From contig NZ_LGAK01000023.1 of assembly GCF_001292705.1 (NCBI RefSeq), positions 1 to 64,000 on the forward strand: a DNA stretch of 64,000 nucleotides. The letters are read 5' to 3'. The translations under genes and the position numbers were made by a program. This document shows, one piece after another, positions 44,904 through 54,747 of this stretch. Each line of letters begins with the position of its first letter. Within the stretch, counting starts at the first letter, position 1. Source of the stretch: Marinagarivorans algicola (lineage in GTDB: Bacteria; Pseudomonadota; Gammaproteobacteria; Pseudomonadales; Cellvibrionaceae). A model generated the notes under the pieces. That model was not told the DNA's origin. It searched no databases and saw only the letters and a program-made list of their open reading frames with translations.

Positions 44904-46278
44904 GATTGAACTTGCACATCCCGTTCAATGAATATCTTATATAACGCCCAGTCTTTCAATTATAGTTTGATTGGGCCCCTCACATGCCCCTCCATAGCGT
45001 TCTTTTTTCTCTTATACGGTAATCTTTATTCAATCCGTGTTGGTATTATTGCCCTTGATTCAATAGTGCTGCCTCTGTATTGACTTTAGTGTTGCCTGTA
45101 TTATTTGCTGAGCCTTAATCGTGCTTTTTCATTTAAAGTCTAGCTGGCCTACAGGCTCTTATGCTTGATTACGCAATCAGTGATTGTTAGCTTCATTAAG
45201 CATACCCTTATTATCTTAATCTTGTTAGTTAAATTATTGCTGTAGCCGATCTTTAGAAGAGCGGGTTCGCCTAGCTATAAAAACTGTATGCTCATATTGC
45301 TTGAGTGGCTTAGTCAATAATCCATTATCATGCCGTTTCGATATTCATCGTCATATATAAATATGTTGTATTGCGATTAAATTTGTCTAGCGCGGAGTTA
45401 GTGATATTAGTAGATGTTATGCTTATAAAAAAATGTTATCCCCATAAGTGATAGGCTCTCATTAAAAATTATCACGATTGATGAAATGGTTTAGTTATAA
45501 TTTTTTTAAATTTAATTATTTTATGAATTGACTGCTGATAAATAAAATTTTAATTATTAGTCATTATTTCTCTCCTTCTCTACCAAAAAATATTTGTATG
45601 GTAATTTCCATTTTACCGATTCGAAGTCTGCATTGCTTCATTCTAATATTTTTCTATTTTAGTTAATGTAATTGGGTTGTTGGTATTGATTATAGTGTGA
45701 TATAGCCAATCATGCGTCGCTGTCTTAGTGGGAACTATAGTAGTCCTGCTTGTTGTCATATTGGCAATTACTATGACTTTGCTTTTTTGATGCTAATGTA
45801 TTGGGGGTATTGGGTGAAGTAAAACAGAATATTGTTAGGCATACTACAGTTTGGCGGTGGATATCGTAAATTTGACGGTAATATGATAGATTTTTTGGTA
45901 TTCTCGTTTTATTTTGATTACGCATTCATAATTCTAGTGAGCAAAGAATTTATACTTTGTAATATCAATAAGATCTTTAATTAAGATTAGTTAATTTTAT
46001 TTGTAATGTTTAGGTGATTAATCTAAGATTTGGGCTTTAATCAATAAAACTTAGCTCCTCAGCAGAAGCGCTCGAAAAAGTATCCATATATTTTAAGTAT
46101 TGTTAGAGATTTTGTTGTCCTTAAAGGTAGATCTTTTAAAGTCAAGCCTTTTAAAGTCAAACAGAGGTCAAGTTCAATAGAGGGTGTAACGACTCATGCG
46201 ATTTCGAGCATGAATCGTGCTACTTTGAAATATCAACAGTCAATGACTTTGTGCATATAACTAATTGGGGATAAAAAT
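44904..46278. other. Long AT-rich non-coding stretch
   Basis: About 1375 bp with no credible gene. GCCCAGTC (near 44947) can pair with GATTGGGC (near 44970) as a possible terminator of the small acidic gene. Two direct copies of CTTTTAAAGTCAA with a 15 bp period lie near 46132-46160, about 120 bp before the acetolactate-synthase-like gene. The rest shows no RNA gene or repeat I can name. Confidence 0.5.
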
Positions 46279-47919
46279 ATGAAAGCTTCAGATTTATTTG
46301 TAAAAGCATTAGAGCAAGAAGGCGTTGAATATATTTTTGGTATACCAGGTGAAGAAAATTTGGACCTACTTGAGTCTATTAGAAGCTCAAATATTAAGCT
46401 GATTTTAACAAGGCATGAGCAAGCGGCTGGGTTTATGGCAGCCACTTATGGTCGCCTTACCGGTAAAGTAGGGGTTTGCATGTCTACTTTAGGTCCTGGT
46501 GCCACCAATCTTGTCACCTCAGCGGCTTATGCACAATTAGGTGCGATGCCAATGCTCATGGTTACTGGCCAAAAACCCATAAAAGCCAGTAAGCAAGGTC
46601 GATTTCAGGTGTTAGATGTTGTTGATATGATGAGGCCAATTACAAAATATACGGCGCAAATAGTGAGTGCTGAGCGCATTGCCTCTCATATAAGAGAAGC
46701 CTTCCGGATTGCTAGTTCTGAGCGTCCTGGTGCCACTCACTTAGAGTTGCCAGAAGATATAGCCGTTGAAGAAGTTAATCCTAATCTTATTGCTGAAAGC
46801 ACTATTCGAAGACCAATTGCAGAGCGCAAAGCCATAGATAGAGCCGTTAATTTAATTGAACTCGCTAAGTCGCCTCTACTACTTATTGGTGCTGCGGCTA
46901 ACCGTAAAATGACCAGTAAGATGTTAAGCCGCTTTGTCGATGAATTAAAGATTCCCTTTGTCACTACTCAGCTGGGTAAAGGGGTTGTTGATGAGTCTAA
47001 TCCTTTATTTTTAGGTAATACAACGCTATCCGATGGTGACTTTGTTCACCGAGTAATAGAGCACGCAGATCTCATTATTAATGTGGGGCATGATGTTGTA
47101 GAAAAACCTCCATTTTTCATGCGATCTAATGAAAAACAAGTTATCCATATTAATTATAATGCCGCAGAAGTTGATCAAGTTTATTTTCCGCAAGTCGAAG
47201 TGGTAGGTGATATTGCCAATGGTGTATGGGCGATATTGGAGCAGATTAAGCCGCAGGCACATTGGGACTTTAGTTATTTCGATAAAGTTAAAGCCGCAGA
47301 AGAAAAAGAATTACCGCATGGCTGTGACGACGACCGTTTTCCAATATACCCTCAACGTCTTGTCGCAGACGTTAGAAAAGCAATGCCAGATGATGGCATC
47401 ATCGCCTTAGATAATGGCGTCTATAAAATATGGTTTGCCCGCAACTATAAAGCTAAAAAGCCCAATACAGTATTATTGGATAACGCACTCGCAACGATGG
47501 GGGCAGGACTGCCGTCGGCTATGGCGGCCAAACTGGTACACCCAGATAGACCGGTTATGGCCATTTGTGGCGACGGTGGATTCATGATGAATAGCCAAGA
47601 GCTTGAAACGGCAATAAGGCTTAAACAACATTTAATTATTCTTATATTAAGAGATGATGCATACGGGATGATAAAATGGAAGCAGGCTAATATGGAGTTT
47701 GAAGATTACGGCTTAGATTATGGTAATCCAGATTTTGTAAAATATGTCGAAGCCTATGGAGGTAAAGGTCATAGAATTGCAGCAGCAGACGAATTGTTAC
47801 CGCTCATTAAATCTTGTATGAATGAGCATGCTGTTCATCTAATAGATGTTCCGATTGATTATAGTGAAAATGATAAAATTCTTAATCATGAACTTCGAAT
47901 ATTGAGTAGTAAAGTTTAA
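46279..47919 (+). CDS. Acetolactate-synthase-like ThDP enzyme (large-subunit type)
   Basis: Cytoplasmic thiamine-diphosphate enzyme of 546 aa. Catalytic Glu47 is in TRHEQAAGFMA. GPGATN (72-77) and GQKP follow. The ThDP-Mg motif starts at GDGG (431-434) and ends LRDDAYGM (457-464), where acetolactate synthases usually have N-D. It resembles catabolic AlsS more than IlvB/IlvI: no small subunit is encoded nearby. Neither is acetolactate decarboxylase. Instead an aldehyde dehydrogenase gene follows 12 bp later. Either it makes acetolactate from pyruvate, or it is a relative decarboxylating another 2-oxo acid whose aldehyde is oxidised by the partner. The second reading is inference. Confidence 0.75.
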   Translation: MKASDLFVKALEQEGVEYIFGIPGEENLDLLESIRSSNIKLILTRHEQAAGFMAATYGRLTGKVGVCMSTLGPGATNLVTSAAYAQLGAMPMLMVTGQKPIKASKQGRFQVLDVVDMMRPITKYTAQIVSAERIASHIREAFRIASSERPGATHLELPEDIAVEEVNPNLIAESTIRRPIAERKAIDRAVNLIELAKSPLLLIGAAANRKMTSKMLSRFVDELKIPFVTTQLGKGVVDESNPLFLGNTTLSDGDFVHRVIEHADLIINVGHDVVEKPPFFMRSNEKQVIHINYNAAEVDQVYFPQVEVVGDIANGVWAILEQIKPQAHWDFSYFDKVKAAEEKELPHGCDDDRFPIYPQRLVADVRKAMPDDGIIALDNGVYKIWFARNYKAKKPNTVLLDNALATMGAGLPSAMAAKLVHPDRPVMAICGDGGFMMNSQELETAIRLKQHLIILILRDDAYGMIKWKQANMEFEDYGLDYGNPDFVKYVEAYGGKGHRIAAADELLPLIKSCMNEHAVHLIDVPIDYSENDKILNHELRILSSKV

Positions 47920-47931
47920 AAGGCGATTGCT

Positions 47932-49368
47932 ATGCTAAACAAAAGTTACCCTTATTACCTTGCAAATCAAGCTGTATTTGCCAACAAAGACCTCCCTGTC
48001 ACTGATAAATATTCAGGTGAAACCGTTACCTATGTCGCCATGGCTGATGTTGACGCAATAGATGAAGCAATTGATGCTGCTGTTCAGAGCCAGCCTTTGT
48101 TGCAAGCTATGGCGCCTTATGACCGACAAAATATACTGCAGCATTGCGTTAAGCGATTTGAAGAGCGTTTTGATGAGCTTGCTATGGCGTTATGTATTGA
48201 AGCCGGTAAGCCAATAAAAGATGCTAGAGGTGAGGTTCAGCGATTAATTGATACCTTCAAAATTGCTTCAGAGGAATCTGTTAGAATAAATGGCGAAGTG
48301 ATAAATTTAGAAATAACGCCGCGCGCCAAAGGCTACTCAGCCATGTCAAAGCGTGTACCGATAGGCCCTTGTTCATTTATTTCACCGTTTAACTTTCCTC
48401 TTAACTTGGCAGCCCATAAAATTGCTCCAGCGCTGGCAGTGGGGTGCCCATTTATATTAAAGCCAGCTAGCCGGACCCCGATAGGTGCGTTATTAATTGG
48501 TGAAATCTTGGCTGAAACCAACTTGCCTAAAGGTGCATTCTCAATACTGCCTTGTAGCCGAGACGGTGCAGATTTATTTACAGTAGATGAGAGATTAAAA
48601 CTATTGAGTTTTACGGGCTCGCCAGATGTGGGCTGGGCACTAAAGGCTAAAGCGGGTAAAAAACCTGTAGTTTTAGAGTTGGGTGGCAACGCAGCTTGCG
48701 TTGTTGATAGTGATACAGATGATCTTGATGACGCGGTTGAGCGCATTATATTTGGTGCGTTTTATCAGTCAGGTCAAAGCTGTATTGGCGTTCAGCGCTT
48801 GCTAGTGCATAGTGATGTCTACGATACATTTAAACAAAAATTTATCTCTAAAGTTAGCACGCTAAAAATGGGCGACCCGAAAGATGAGGCGACTTTTATT
48901 GGGCCGATGATCGCAGAGTCAGAAGCTGCAAGGCTGAAATCTTGGATCGATGACGCAATTACCAAGGGTGCAAGCATACTAACAGGTGGTCATAAAAATG
49001 ATGCCTTTTTAGAAGCTACTGTATTAGAAAATGTTTCCTCAGATGCATTAATTAATACTGAAGAAGCTTTTGGGCCTGTTGTTACGCTGTCACCATTTGA
49101 TGATTTTGACCGTGCGCTTGAAGAGGTCAATCAAAGTAAGTTTGGCTTACAGGCTGGTATCTTTACCAAAGATATTACTAAAATCCAAAAGGCCTGGGAT
49201 GTATTAGATGTTGGCGGTGTAGTCATCGGTGATGTGCCTAGCTTTAGGGTTGATAACATGCCATATGGTGGCGTGAAGGATTCGGGTGTTGGGCGAGAGG
49301 GTATTCGCTACGCTATAGAAGATATGACAGAAATAAGATTACTTGTGATTCGAGATAAATCTAAGTAG
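47932..49368 (+). CDS. NAD(P)-dependent aldehyde dehydrogenase
   Basis: Cytoplasmic ALDH-superfamily enzyme of 478 aa. General base E249 is in VLELGGNA; nucleophile C284 is in FYQSGQSCIGVQ. The cofactor-binding ISPFNFPLNL, KPASRTP and FTGSPDVGW motifs are in order. Length is normal. The GQSCIGVQ form places it in the GapN/sulfolactaldehyde/lactaldehyde-like branch rather than betaine aldehyde dehydrogenase. It forms an operon with the acetolactate-synthase-like gene (12 bp spacing). Substrate not predictable from sequence. Confidence 0.88.
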   Translation: MLNKSYPYYLANQAVFANKDLPVTDKYSGETVTYVAMADVDAIDEAIDAAVQSQPLLQAMAPYDRQNILQHCVKRFEERFDELAMALCIEAGKPIKDARGEVQRLIDTFKIASEESVRINGEVINLEITPRAKGYSAMSKRVPIGPCSFISPFNFPLNLAAHKIAPALAVGCPFILKPASRTPIGALLIGEILAETNLPKGAFSILPCSRDGADLFTVDERLKLLSFTGSPDVGWALKAKAGKKPVVLELGGNAACVVDSDTDDLDDAVERIIFGAFYQSGQSCIGVQRLLVHSDVYDTFKQKFISKVSTLKMGDPKDEATFIGPMIAESEAARLKSWIDDAITKGASILTGGHKNDAFLEATVLENVSSDALINTEEAFGPVVTLSPFDDFDRALEEVNQSKFGLQAGIFTKDITKIQKAWDVLDVGGVVIGDVPSFRVDNMPYGGVKDSGVGREGIRYAIEDMTEIRLLVIRDKSK

Positions 49369-49858
49369 TTATCTAGGCCTGCAGGGGCCAACTCTCGAAT
49401 CGCTTATACAGCCTCTACCCCCAGCATGGATGCATGGGCGTAGTTTCCTCTGGGCTGGCAGCTCTTAATTCTATATTTTTTGATTCTATGCTCCTCAAAG
49501 CTTGATCTTGCACTCTCTTAATGCAGTCTAGGCGCCCTTTTCTATGCCCTTTTCTATGCCTTTATCAGGCCGTTGCCTAAAGGCGATAAAATAGTCGTCA
49601 TTTGAGTATCTCCATTTTTGATACAGTATGATGAGTGGCATGGCTCTGGTGCTATCGAGTCTGCGATGTACTGTCGTAGTCAGGGTGTTCGTCGTAGCAA
49701 AAAGTGTGAACCTTGTGGCAGGGCATGCATTTTATGCATGCATAGGATGCAATTGTTGGATAATATTGAGCATTATCTGGTGTTTTATTCACCATTTATG
49801 TATTTTTCCTTGCGTGGTTGATTCAGCGCTGAATATTCATTTCTCAAAGCATCATCCT
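49369..49858. other. Intergenic with short palindrome
   Basis: About 490 bp. Contains a GCATGCAT-TTT-ATGCATGC hairpin (49723-49741) and a doubled CTTTTCTATGCC near 49538-49561. The frame that runs into the following lipoprotein gene lacks a start signal here, so this is treated as leader and promoter sequence. Confidence 0.45.
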
Positions 49859-51466
49859 ATGAATAAAAAATTGATTTTAATGAGTGCTTTCTCATTGTGT
49901 GTCAGCGGTTGTGTTGCTACGAAGCAGCCAGCCCAACCCAGCTCATCGAGTGTCGCGTTTTCGAGCTTTCAGGCCGTTAGTTCGCAGGTTTCTAGCGTGC
50001 AAGCCGTTAGCTCTATGGCTAGCAGTAGCGTGGCCATTCATAGCACATCTGCAATAATTTCTAGCTCCAGTCGTGCTGCTATTTTGCAGCCGGTATGGGC
50101 GATTAATGTTGGCGGTGATGCGGTCACAGTGATGGATATTGTGTATGAAGCAGATGATTATTTTAATGGCGGTAAGGTAGGTTCGAGCAATGACCCTATT
50201 AGCGCGACGATGAGTGACGCACTTTTTCAGAGTGAGCGCTTTGGTGAGTTTGGTTACCAGCTGCAAGTCGATGATGGTGTGTATCGTATTGAATTACAGT
50301 TTGCTGAGCAATATTTTACCAACGCGCAAAAGCGTATCTTTAGTATCGATATTGAAGGCTACAAAGCGGTTGATCGCTTAGATCTGATCGCTACCGTCGG
50401 GCACGATACGGCGTATACAGTTATTCAAGATGGCATACGCATTACCGATGGCATTCTAAATATCGATGCAATCAGCCATACCGAAAACCCGACTTTAGCG
50501 GCTATTACGGTATGGCCCTCTAATGCGGCAGTGGTAAATGATTCGATGAGCTCAGTAAGCAGCTCAAGTGCTTCTTATAGCTCTGTGCCTACGGGTAATT
50601 TTGACCCACGAGGTCACGAAGGTCCGCTTTTTGGTAATATGACCGAGCAGGAGCGTATGGAGAAATATTTTCATACGGTAAAAGTAACAGGCACAACACG
50701 TATTGAGGCTGAGCACTTTGCCACTCAGCGTTATGGGAATCGTGATTATCGCGGTGCTCGTTGGTTTATGGTGCAAACCGATACCTTTAGGGTTAAAGAC
50801 CATCCAGAGTTTGCCGACCGCTGCGCGATGGCGAAAACCGAACTGGAAGAGCTTAACAATAATAGTGTGAAATATGGCGGCCAAACAGTGAAGCAAATTA
50901 TTGCCAATGGTTGGGGTCGCAGTCAGTTAAATACTTTCTTTGAGCCTAAAACAACTGGCACTGGTCGCGAAGATGCCAAAGGACTAGGTGTGACAGAAAT
51001 GATAAAACGCTGGCAGTGTAATCCGATCGAAAATAATAGCGCCAACAACGGTTTTAACTATGATCAAGTGATTAACGCGGCGAGTGGCAAGGCGGTGTTA
51101 AGTTTGTTACCCGACATGCTATACGACAACCACAATGAGGCGCCACATGGCGGTAGTAACTGGGGGCCCAATAAAGACTTAGCCCCTAAAGTGTATTACC
51201 GTGTTAATTTACCGAAAGCGGGTAAGTATGAATTAAAAATACGTGCATTTCGCCACAATACCGATTCAGGTAGCGGTCATTACGGGCACACCGCCGACCC
51301 AGATATGCGCACTCACTTAGACGGCCGCGTTGATATTAGCGGTAAGAATAAATGGGCGACCATTACACAAGTGATTGATGTCGCTGGCACTGGTGAACAC
51401 TATATTACACTGGCAGGCCGTGAAGACGGCTTTATTTATGATTACTTTGATATCTCAGCTAAGTAA
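49859..51466 (+). CDS. Surface lipoprotein with malectin and CBM6-like domains
   Basis: Lipoprotein of 535 aa (lipobox LCVSGC, Cys18) with Ser-rich linkers (about 28-75 and 228-245). The malectin-like domain spans about 79-220 (VWAINVGGDAV opening, FQSERFGEFGYQLQV). It is the same domain type as in the haem lipoprotein at 31048. The C-terminal part (about 278-535) begins TTRIEAEHFA and ends GFIYDYFDISAK, the frame of a CBM6/CBM35-type module interrupted by a large insert (about 300-440) of unknown fold. No glycoside hydrolase motif is seen. The start is the ATG at 49859; the frame upstream to 49628 has no signal peptide. Probably a surface polysaccharide-binding protein. Confidence 0.72.
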   Translation: MNKKLILMSAFSLCVSGCVATKQPAQPSSSSVAFSSFQAVSSQVSSVQAVSSMASSSVAIHSTSAIISSSSRAAILQPVWAINVGGDAVTVMDIVYEADDYFNGGKVGSSNDPISATMSDALFQSERFGEFGYQLQVDDGVYRIELQFAEQYFTNAQKRIFSIDIEGYKAVDRLDLIATVGHDTAYTVIQDGIRITDGILNIDAISHTENPTLAAITVWPSNAAVVNDSMSSVSSSSASYSSVPTGNFDPRGHEGPLFGNMTEQERMEKYFHTVKVTGTTRIEAEHFATQRYGNRDYRGARWFMVQTDTFRVKDHPEFADRCAMAKTELEELNNNSVKYGGQTVKQIIANGWGRSQLNTFFEPKTTGTGREDAKGLGVTEMIKRWQCNPIENNSANNGFNYDQVINAASGKAVLSLLPDMLYDNHNEAPHGGSNWGPNKDLAPKVYYRVNLPKAGKYELKIRAFRHNTDSGSGHYGHTADPDMRTHLDGRVDISGKNKWATITQVIDVAGTGEHYITLAGREDGFIYDYFDISAK

Positions 51467-51535
51467 CTTAACGGTATGCATAGGGTAGGGGTGAGGCAGT
51501 AATGCTCCAGTCTCTGTTTTCTACTTTCTCAGCGG

Positions 51536-51565
51536 CGTTGCTCGAAGCGTTATATGCCTAGGTAT
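51536..51565. repeat. Dispersed intergenic repeat, copy 2
   Basis: Matches 23541-23570 at 26 of 30 positions, sharing CTCGAAGCGTTA and GCCTAGGTAT. Lies between the malectin lipoprotein and cytochrome b561 genes. Confidence 0.6.
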
Positions 51566-51649
51566 TTGGTACAGCCTGTGAAGACATTTAGTCAGTATAA
51601 AGTTCGAGATATATTGTCTATGTACTCATCGTCGTTTTTGAGGACTTTA

Positions 51650-52192
51650 TTAATCTATTTTTGAGCCAAGCATACGTGCGATCGTACCGTCTTTATCAAT
51701 AAATTGATGTTTTATTGCGCCAAAAATATGCAGCACAATAAAAAGAATCAGTAGCTTGCTGCCAATGCCATGGATGGCACCACCGATTTGCCCAAGTATC
51801 TCTATGGCTTCTATCTTAGGGATGACTTGAATACCAAAAACAGCTAAACCATAGCCACCGCCGACAGACATAAAAATGCCAGACAAAGGCATAAATACTG
51901 TGCCAGTAATTAATACCCAGTGCGTGAATTTTGCTAGGGTCATTTGCCAATTTGGGCCTTGACTGAGTGGTTTAGGAAAGCCATTTTTTATACGCCAATA
52001 AATTCGTATAACAGCCAATAATAGAATGATAGTGCCAAATGATTTATGTAATCCCATTAATGCGCCCTTTTCGGGGCTGCGTGGTAGCTCCTCTAAATAC
52101 AAACCAAAAACCAGCATTATTATAATACTCAATGCAATAATCCAGTGCAGGCTAATAGTGATAGGGCTAAATTTACTGTGTATATCTTTCAT
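51650..52192 (-). CDS. Cytochrome b561 family protein
   Basis: Four-helix di-haem b membrane protein of 180 aa. Histidines in ISLHWIIAL (about 17), GLHKSFG (about 49), FTHWVLI and LFIVLHIFGAIKHQF lie on helices as in CybB-type cytochromes. It passes electrons between the quinone pool and a periplasmic partner or superoxide. It is monocistronic and convergent with the malectin lipoprotein gene. A role with secreted redox proteins of the window is possible but only by proximity. Confidence 0.88.
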   Translation of the reverse strand: MKDIHSKFSPITISLHWIIALSIIIMLVFGLYLEELPRSPEKGALMGLHKSFGTIILLLAVIRIYWRIKNGFPKPLSQGPNWQMTLAKFTHWVLITGTVFMPLSGIFMSVGGGYGLAVFGIQVIPKIEAIEILGQIGGAIHGIGSKLLILFIVLHIFGAIKHQFIDKDGTIARMLGSKID

Positions 52193-52346
52193 GATCCGTT
52201 CTCTATTGTCATTGAGTACTCATCACAATTGTGATGGTGCAGTCTATTTGAATACTGTTTATTAAATGCGGCCTATTGCAGGCATCATAGGTCGAGTCTA
52301 CTTGTCTAATATGATATCTCGGTGACACCGACCCATAACAGAGTCG

Positions 52347-53675
52347 TTAAGCCTTTTTGATAGGCGAAACACTAAAGGCTTCGTTAAGCACTCGGACTTC
52401 GCGTTGAGGAAAGGGTATTGAGAAACCATGCTCTTGCAGCGCCTCTAAAATCAATAATAATAGATCGCCGCCCACACGATTAGGGCCATCATCAATACCT
52501 TCCATCCAAAACTCTACAAACATATTAATCCCTGAATCGCCAAAGCTGTCGATTTCACAGTCTGGGCGCTCCTCGATAGGGAGCTCTTCACCACTAAGTA
52601 CTTGTGGGTGACTGGCTACAACGGCCTTAATAATATTGACGAGTTTGCGGATATCGGAGTTGTAAGCAACACTAAAGTCAACGCGATAGCGCTGCTTTTG
52701 GTTTTTGTGTGTCCAGTTGATGAACTTCTCAACAATAAATTTTTCGTTCGGTACTACAATGTCTTTACCGTCGTAGGTTTCTAGGGTTGTGGAACGCATA
52801 CTGAGCTCGCGTACAATACCCGTGCTGCCATCTGCCAGCTCCACATAATCGCCAATCGATACGGTGCGATCTAATAAAATAATAATACCAGAAATAAAGT
52901 TAGAGGCGATAGCTTGCAAACCAAAGCCTAGACCTACACCAACGGCACCACCAAAAACAGCCAGTGCGGTTAAATTAATCCCCATAATCTGTAGTAATAC
53001 CAGTGTAATTAAAACGAAAATTCCAATTTCAAATAGCTTAGCTGCAACCTCTTTGGTACGCAGATCTAGATTTTTTTGCCGCCGAATAATACTTTTACCC
53101 GTAGTGTTGGACACTCGTCCTAACCAAAATAATAGCGAGCCAAAAATCGTGACGCGTACAATGCCATAAGCTGAGATATTGATGTTACCAACGGTCATGG
53201 ATATCGATTCTAAAACACTAATAAGCCCAGGCAGTACACCCACCATATGTAAAAAAATCATTGGTATGCCAAGCCAGCGCAAAATATTGGTAATGACAGC
53301 ATTATTTACAAAGCTGTTAATAAAGGAGTTAAAAAGTAATAACAGCGCTATGGTGAGTGCTGTTTGAACAAGCCAGCCTTGCTGTAAGGTGACTGCGGTG
53401 AGTTCTACTGATAAGCGTAAGAAGCAAATCGCAATGAGTGGGAAAATAAAGTTACCTAGCTTTGCAGCAAAAAGTCGTAAAGGATAAGCTTCAAGGGTGG
53501 ACAGTGGCTGATTAAATAACCGGCTACTTTTTTTAATGCGGCGGCCTAAAAAAAAGGCACTCAAGTATATTGTTAATACGATACTCAGCTGTACATACGT
53601 AGCCGATTGCGAGAGTGCAGTGATAGTATGCTCTTGGGCTGTCGTGAGTAAATTAGCGAGCTGGGGTTTTTCCAT
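52347..53675 (-). CDS. MscS-family mechanosensitive channel (long form)
   Basis: Channel protein of 442 aa with extra N-terminal transmembrane helices (about five) before the MscS core. Pore helix GGAVGVGLGFGLQAIASNFISG, then LDRTVSIGDYVELADGSTG and STTLETYDGKDIVVPNEKF. The C-terminal vestibule ends FSIPFPQREVRVL. The start is the ATG at 53675 with GAGG upstream; the frame to 53732 has no site. Divergent from a DUF432-type gene and a second MscS gene, 92 bp away. Confidence 0.88.
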   Translation of the reverse strand: MEKPQLANLLTTAQEHTITALSQSATYVQLSIVLTIYLSAFFLGRRIKKSSRLFNQPLSTLEAYPLRLFAAKLGNFIFPLIAICFLRLSVELTAVTLQQGWLVQTALTIALLLLFNSFINSFVNNAVITNILRWLGIPMIFLHMVGVLPGLISVLESISMTVGNINISAYGIVRVTIFGSLLFWLGRVSNTTGKSIIRRQKNLDLRTKEVAAKLFEIGIFVLITLVLLQIMGINLTALAVFGGAVGVGLGFGLQAIASNFISGIIILLDRTVSIGDYVELADGSTGIVRELSMRSTTLETYDGKDIVVPNEKFIVEKFINWTHKNQKQRYRVDFSVAYNSDIRKLVNIIKAVVASHPQVLSGEELPIEERPDCEIDSFGDSGINMFVEFWMEGIDDGPNRVGGDLLLLILEALQEHGFSIPFPQREVRVLNEAFSVSPIKKA

Positions 53676-53767
53676 GATGGCCTCTAAAGTACAAAATAAT
53701 GTGTGAAGAATACACCTAAATGGCTTCGGCAAGGCATATAATTGTTTCTATTTTACGGGAGATTATT

Positions 53768-54640
53768 GTGTTGCAAACACAGTGGTGGGGCGATTTTAAT
53801 GTGGTACAAGGTCAAGCACTAAGCTGGACGCTCGGCGAGCGAGCCATTGTGATTGAGCGCAAAGCCTCGGAGTGGAATAGCTGGAATATCGAAACTCCTG
53901 AGGAAGTGTGGGAACCGCTCATTTGTCGCGTTTTAGATGCTCAAGCTTTGCAGGTTACGGCCTTGGAAGAGGCTGATACATTGGCGCATCAAGAGCACTT
54001 ACTCGGTAGCACAAAGTATTGCGATATTCGGCGTGTACACCTTAAAAGTCTCATGCGCCATCTGCAAGCGCCGACCACTGGTGAGCTGCATATTGCGCCC
54101 GCACTGGCCGATCGCTCTATTGTTGTACGCTTAAGCTCTCCGGTACGTCTACTTGCTGGCGAGCAGGCGCGCATTTATGTGAGTACGCCGTTATGGTTTC
54201 AGGCCTCTGCGATGCCGGGCCATTTAATCATGCTAGATACTCCGTTTTGGCAGCCCTCTGATTCGTGGTTTGGCGCGAATACACGCGATGGTGAATTCTG
54301 TTATGCCAAGTATACCGATGCACGACTACAACTGGATTTACTCACGCCCAGAGCGCATCGTGCTATTACGCCTATAGTGGTCAATAATAAGCGTGATGCG
54401 CCGCTCGATATTGAGCGATTAAATATCCCTGTCCCTTTACTGAGTTTGTATAGTGATGTTAATCATCAATTATGGACCCAGTTGTTAACCGTCACACGCG
54501 ATGAAGGGGGCGAGCTGGCCGAGTTGCTGCTGGCTAAGCAGGCGCCGGAAGAGGCAAAAGAGGCGACGCTTGTGGCTGAGCCACGTATTAAAATAGAAAA
54601 GCACGCCTTTACTCGGGCACTAAGTAGTTTATTTGCCTAG
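53768..54640 (+). CDS. DUF432 family protein
   Basis: Soluble protein of 290 aa, beta-rich, with no signal peptide. The pattern (WWGDFNVVQGQALSWTLGERAIVIERKASEW; PVRLLAGEQARIYVSTPLWF; LDTPFWQPSDSWFGANTRDGEFCYAKYTDA) matches DUF432, a family usually encoded beside MscS channels, as here on both sides. I prefer the GTG at 53768, six bases after GGGAG, over the ATG at 53720, which has a weaker site. A role in osmotic response or channel control is an inference from neighbourhood. Confidence 0.72.
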   Translation: MLQTQWWGDFNVVQGQALSWTLGERAIVIERKASEWNSWNIETPEEVWEPLICRVLDAQALQVTALEEADTLAHQEHLLGSTKYCDIRRVHLKSLMRHLQAPTTGELHIAPALADRSIVVRLSSPVRLLAGEQARIYVSTPLWFQASAMPGHLIMLDTPFWQPSDSWFGANTRDGEFCYAKYTDARLQLDLLTPRAHRAITPIVVNNKRDAPLDIERLNIPVPLLSLYSDVNHQLWTQLLTVTRDEGGELAELLLAKQAPEEAKEATLVAEPRIKIEKHAFTRALSSLFA

Positions 54641-54747
54641 TGCTAATGGCATTGTGTCACCGCCATTAATCGATACTTAAGTTAATTGTCAACCACAAAT
54701 TAAACCTACCCTACCTAAGGGGCGGAAACCTTGTTAATGAGTCTATT

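Noticed and set aside
45725-45925. 66-codon minus-strand frame in the AT-rich stretch
   Set aside because: No start signal, no recognisable sequence, and isolated within non-coding DNA.
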